A stretch of 64,000 bases of DNA from Bremia lactucae. Lineage: Eukaryota > Oomycota > Peronosporomycetes > Peronosporales > Peronosporaceae. Of the stretch, positions 63,770 to 64,000 are shown in pieces. The stretch covers positions 378,282 through 442,281 of the forward strand of contig NW_027152195.1 of assembly GCF_004359215.1 (NCBI RefSeq), in the 5' to 3' direction. Within the stretch, counting starts at the first letter, position 1. The number at the start of each line of letters is the position of its first letter. Both the position numbers and the translations under genes were made by a program. The notes beneath the pieces are model-generated. The model was given only the letters and a program-made list of their open reading frames with translations. It did no database searches and was not told where the DNA came from.

Positions 63770-64000
63770 CTGATTCAGTGCTCTTTACAGCTCGTAGCAG
63801 CGCTACACACTGTTCATCCTGGGCGTAAGCCGAACGATTAATTCAGTTGTAGGCGACATTTTAGTCGTTAAATGAGAGAACTCATAATCCGGCCTGCGCG
63901 ATAACGCATCAGCCAAAGCATTCTGCTTGCCAGGCCTTTACTTCGCCTCGAAGTTGTATTTGGCGAAGAAGGATAGCCATCGGACTATTTTCTGTGAGAG
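63770..64000 (-). pseudogene. RNase H end of family B (B2)
   Basis: RWLSFFAKYNFEAK, PGKQNALADALSRRPDYEFS and HLTTKMSP on the minus strand, with an in-frame stop. It continues beyond the window. Confidence 0.65.

Larger units (their letters stand above)
62018..64000 (-). mobile_element. Ty3/gypsy family B, copy B2 (3' part)
   Basis: Same arrangement as B1: antisense ORF remnant (plus strand, 62096-62480), then minus-strand integrase and RNase H running out of the window. The A4 LTR abuts it at the position matching 7470 in B1, so the family B LTR has been lost. Confidence 0.75.

Noticed and set aside
1..64000. RXLR, Crinkler or other effector genes
   Set aside because: No ORF combined a plausible signal peptide with an RXLR-EER or LFLAK motif at the expected distance.
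1..64000. CRISPR arrays, bacterial operons, tRNA and rRNA genes
   Set aside because: No regularly spaced repeats, no tRNA cloverleaf or rRNA sequence noticed; the spliced eukaryotic genes argue against a prokaryotic source. The GGTTATGAGCC motifs are copia primer sites, not tRNA genes.

Overview
This is a stretch of a repeat-rich nuclear genome, most likely an oomycete (a downy mildew or Phytophthora relative). The evidence is spliceosomal genes with one short GT-AG intron each (72-75 bp), very tight gene spacing, and a surrounding sea of decayed Ty3/gypsy, Ty1/copia and LINE elements whose protein sequences look oomycete-like from memory. The species cannot be read from the sequence. There is one 100-N scaffold gap (61179-61278).

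Only about 5 kb (27.4-32.2 kb) holds recognisable host genes. In order they are TRAPPC2/sedlin (+, two exons), ribosomal protein eS19 (-), the box C/D snoRNP core protein NOP58 (+), an acylphosphatase-like protein (+) and ER membrane complex subunit 7 (-, two exons). The genes are convergent or divergent with gaps of 0.1-0.6 kb. Two unrecognised candidates flank them: a short exon with a consensus donor at 28913-29026, and a terminal exon at 32440-32592.

Left of the island: a 3' half of gypsy family A with its LTR (1-3721); a copia remnant (4279-7110); gypsy family B on the minus strand (7415-11540); a deleted copia with a heat-shock-element-like LTR (11545-13071); gypsy family D pieces (13.1-15.0 kb); a LINE 3' half (16.5-18.9 kb); a family A LTR (18870-19383); a family D LTR split by a terminal-inverted-repeat element (20.8-22.2 kb); and an LTR-to-LTR family A element with a 5-bp target duplication (22227-27094), inserted in a copia LTR just upstream of TRAPPC2.

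Right of the island: two minus-strand copia elements (33.3-42.2 kb), the second interrupted by a near-perfect 59-bp-stem hairpin; LINE fragments (43.0-45.0 kb); a copia 5' end (45.2-46.6 kb); a solo family A LTR with target duplication (46733-47224); a copia fragment (47.6-49.0 kb); a nearly full-length but decayed family D gypsy (49.0-56.3 kb); a head-to-head pair of family A elements (56.8-62.0 kb); and a second family B copy (62.0-64.0 kb).

The most unusual signals are these. (1) Gypsy families A and B carry an antisense ORF that starts near the 3' LTR and runs tail-to-tail into the pol chromodomain, overlapping it by about 20 nt, with a shared IP[VI]VL..NET motif. (2) Family D is extraordinarily dense in short perfect inverted repeats, and one quasi-palindrome has become perfect in another copy at the cost of amino-acid changes. 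(3) The LTRs of all three gypsy families appear to begin with a foldback stem-loop. (4) A copia LTR carries a perfect heat-shock element next to a TGACGTCA site. All calls were made by eye, with no database search.
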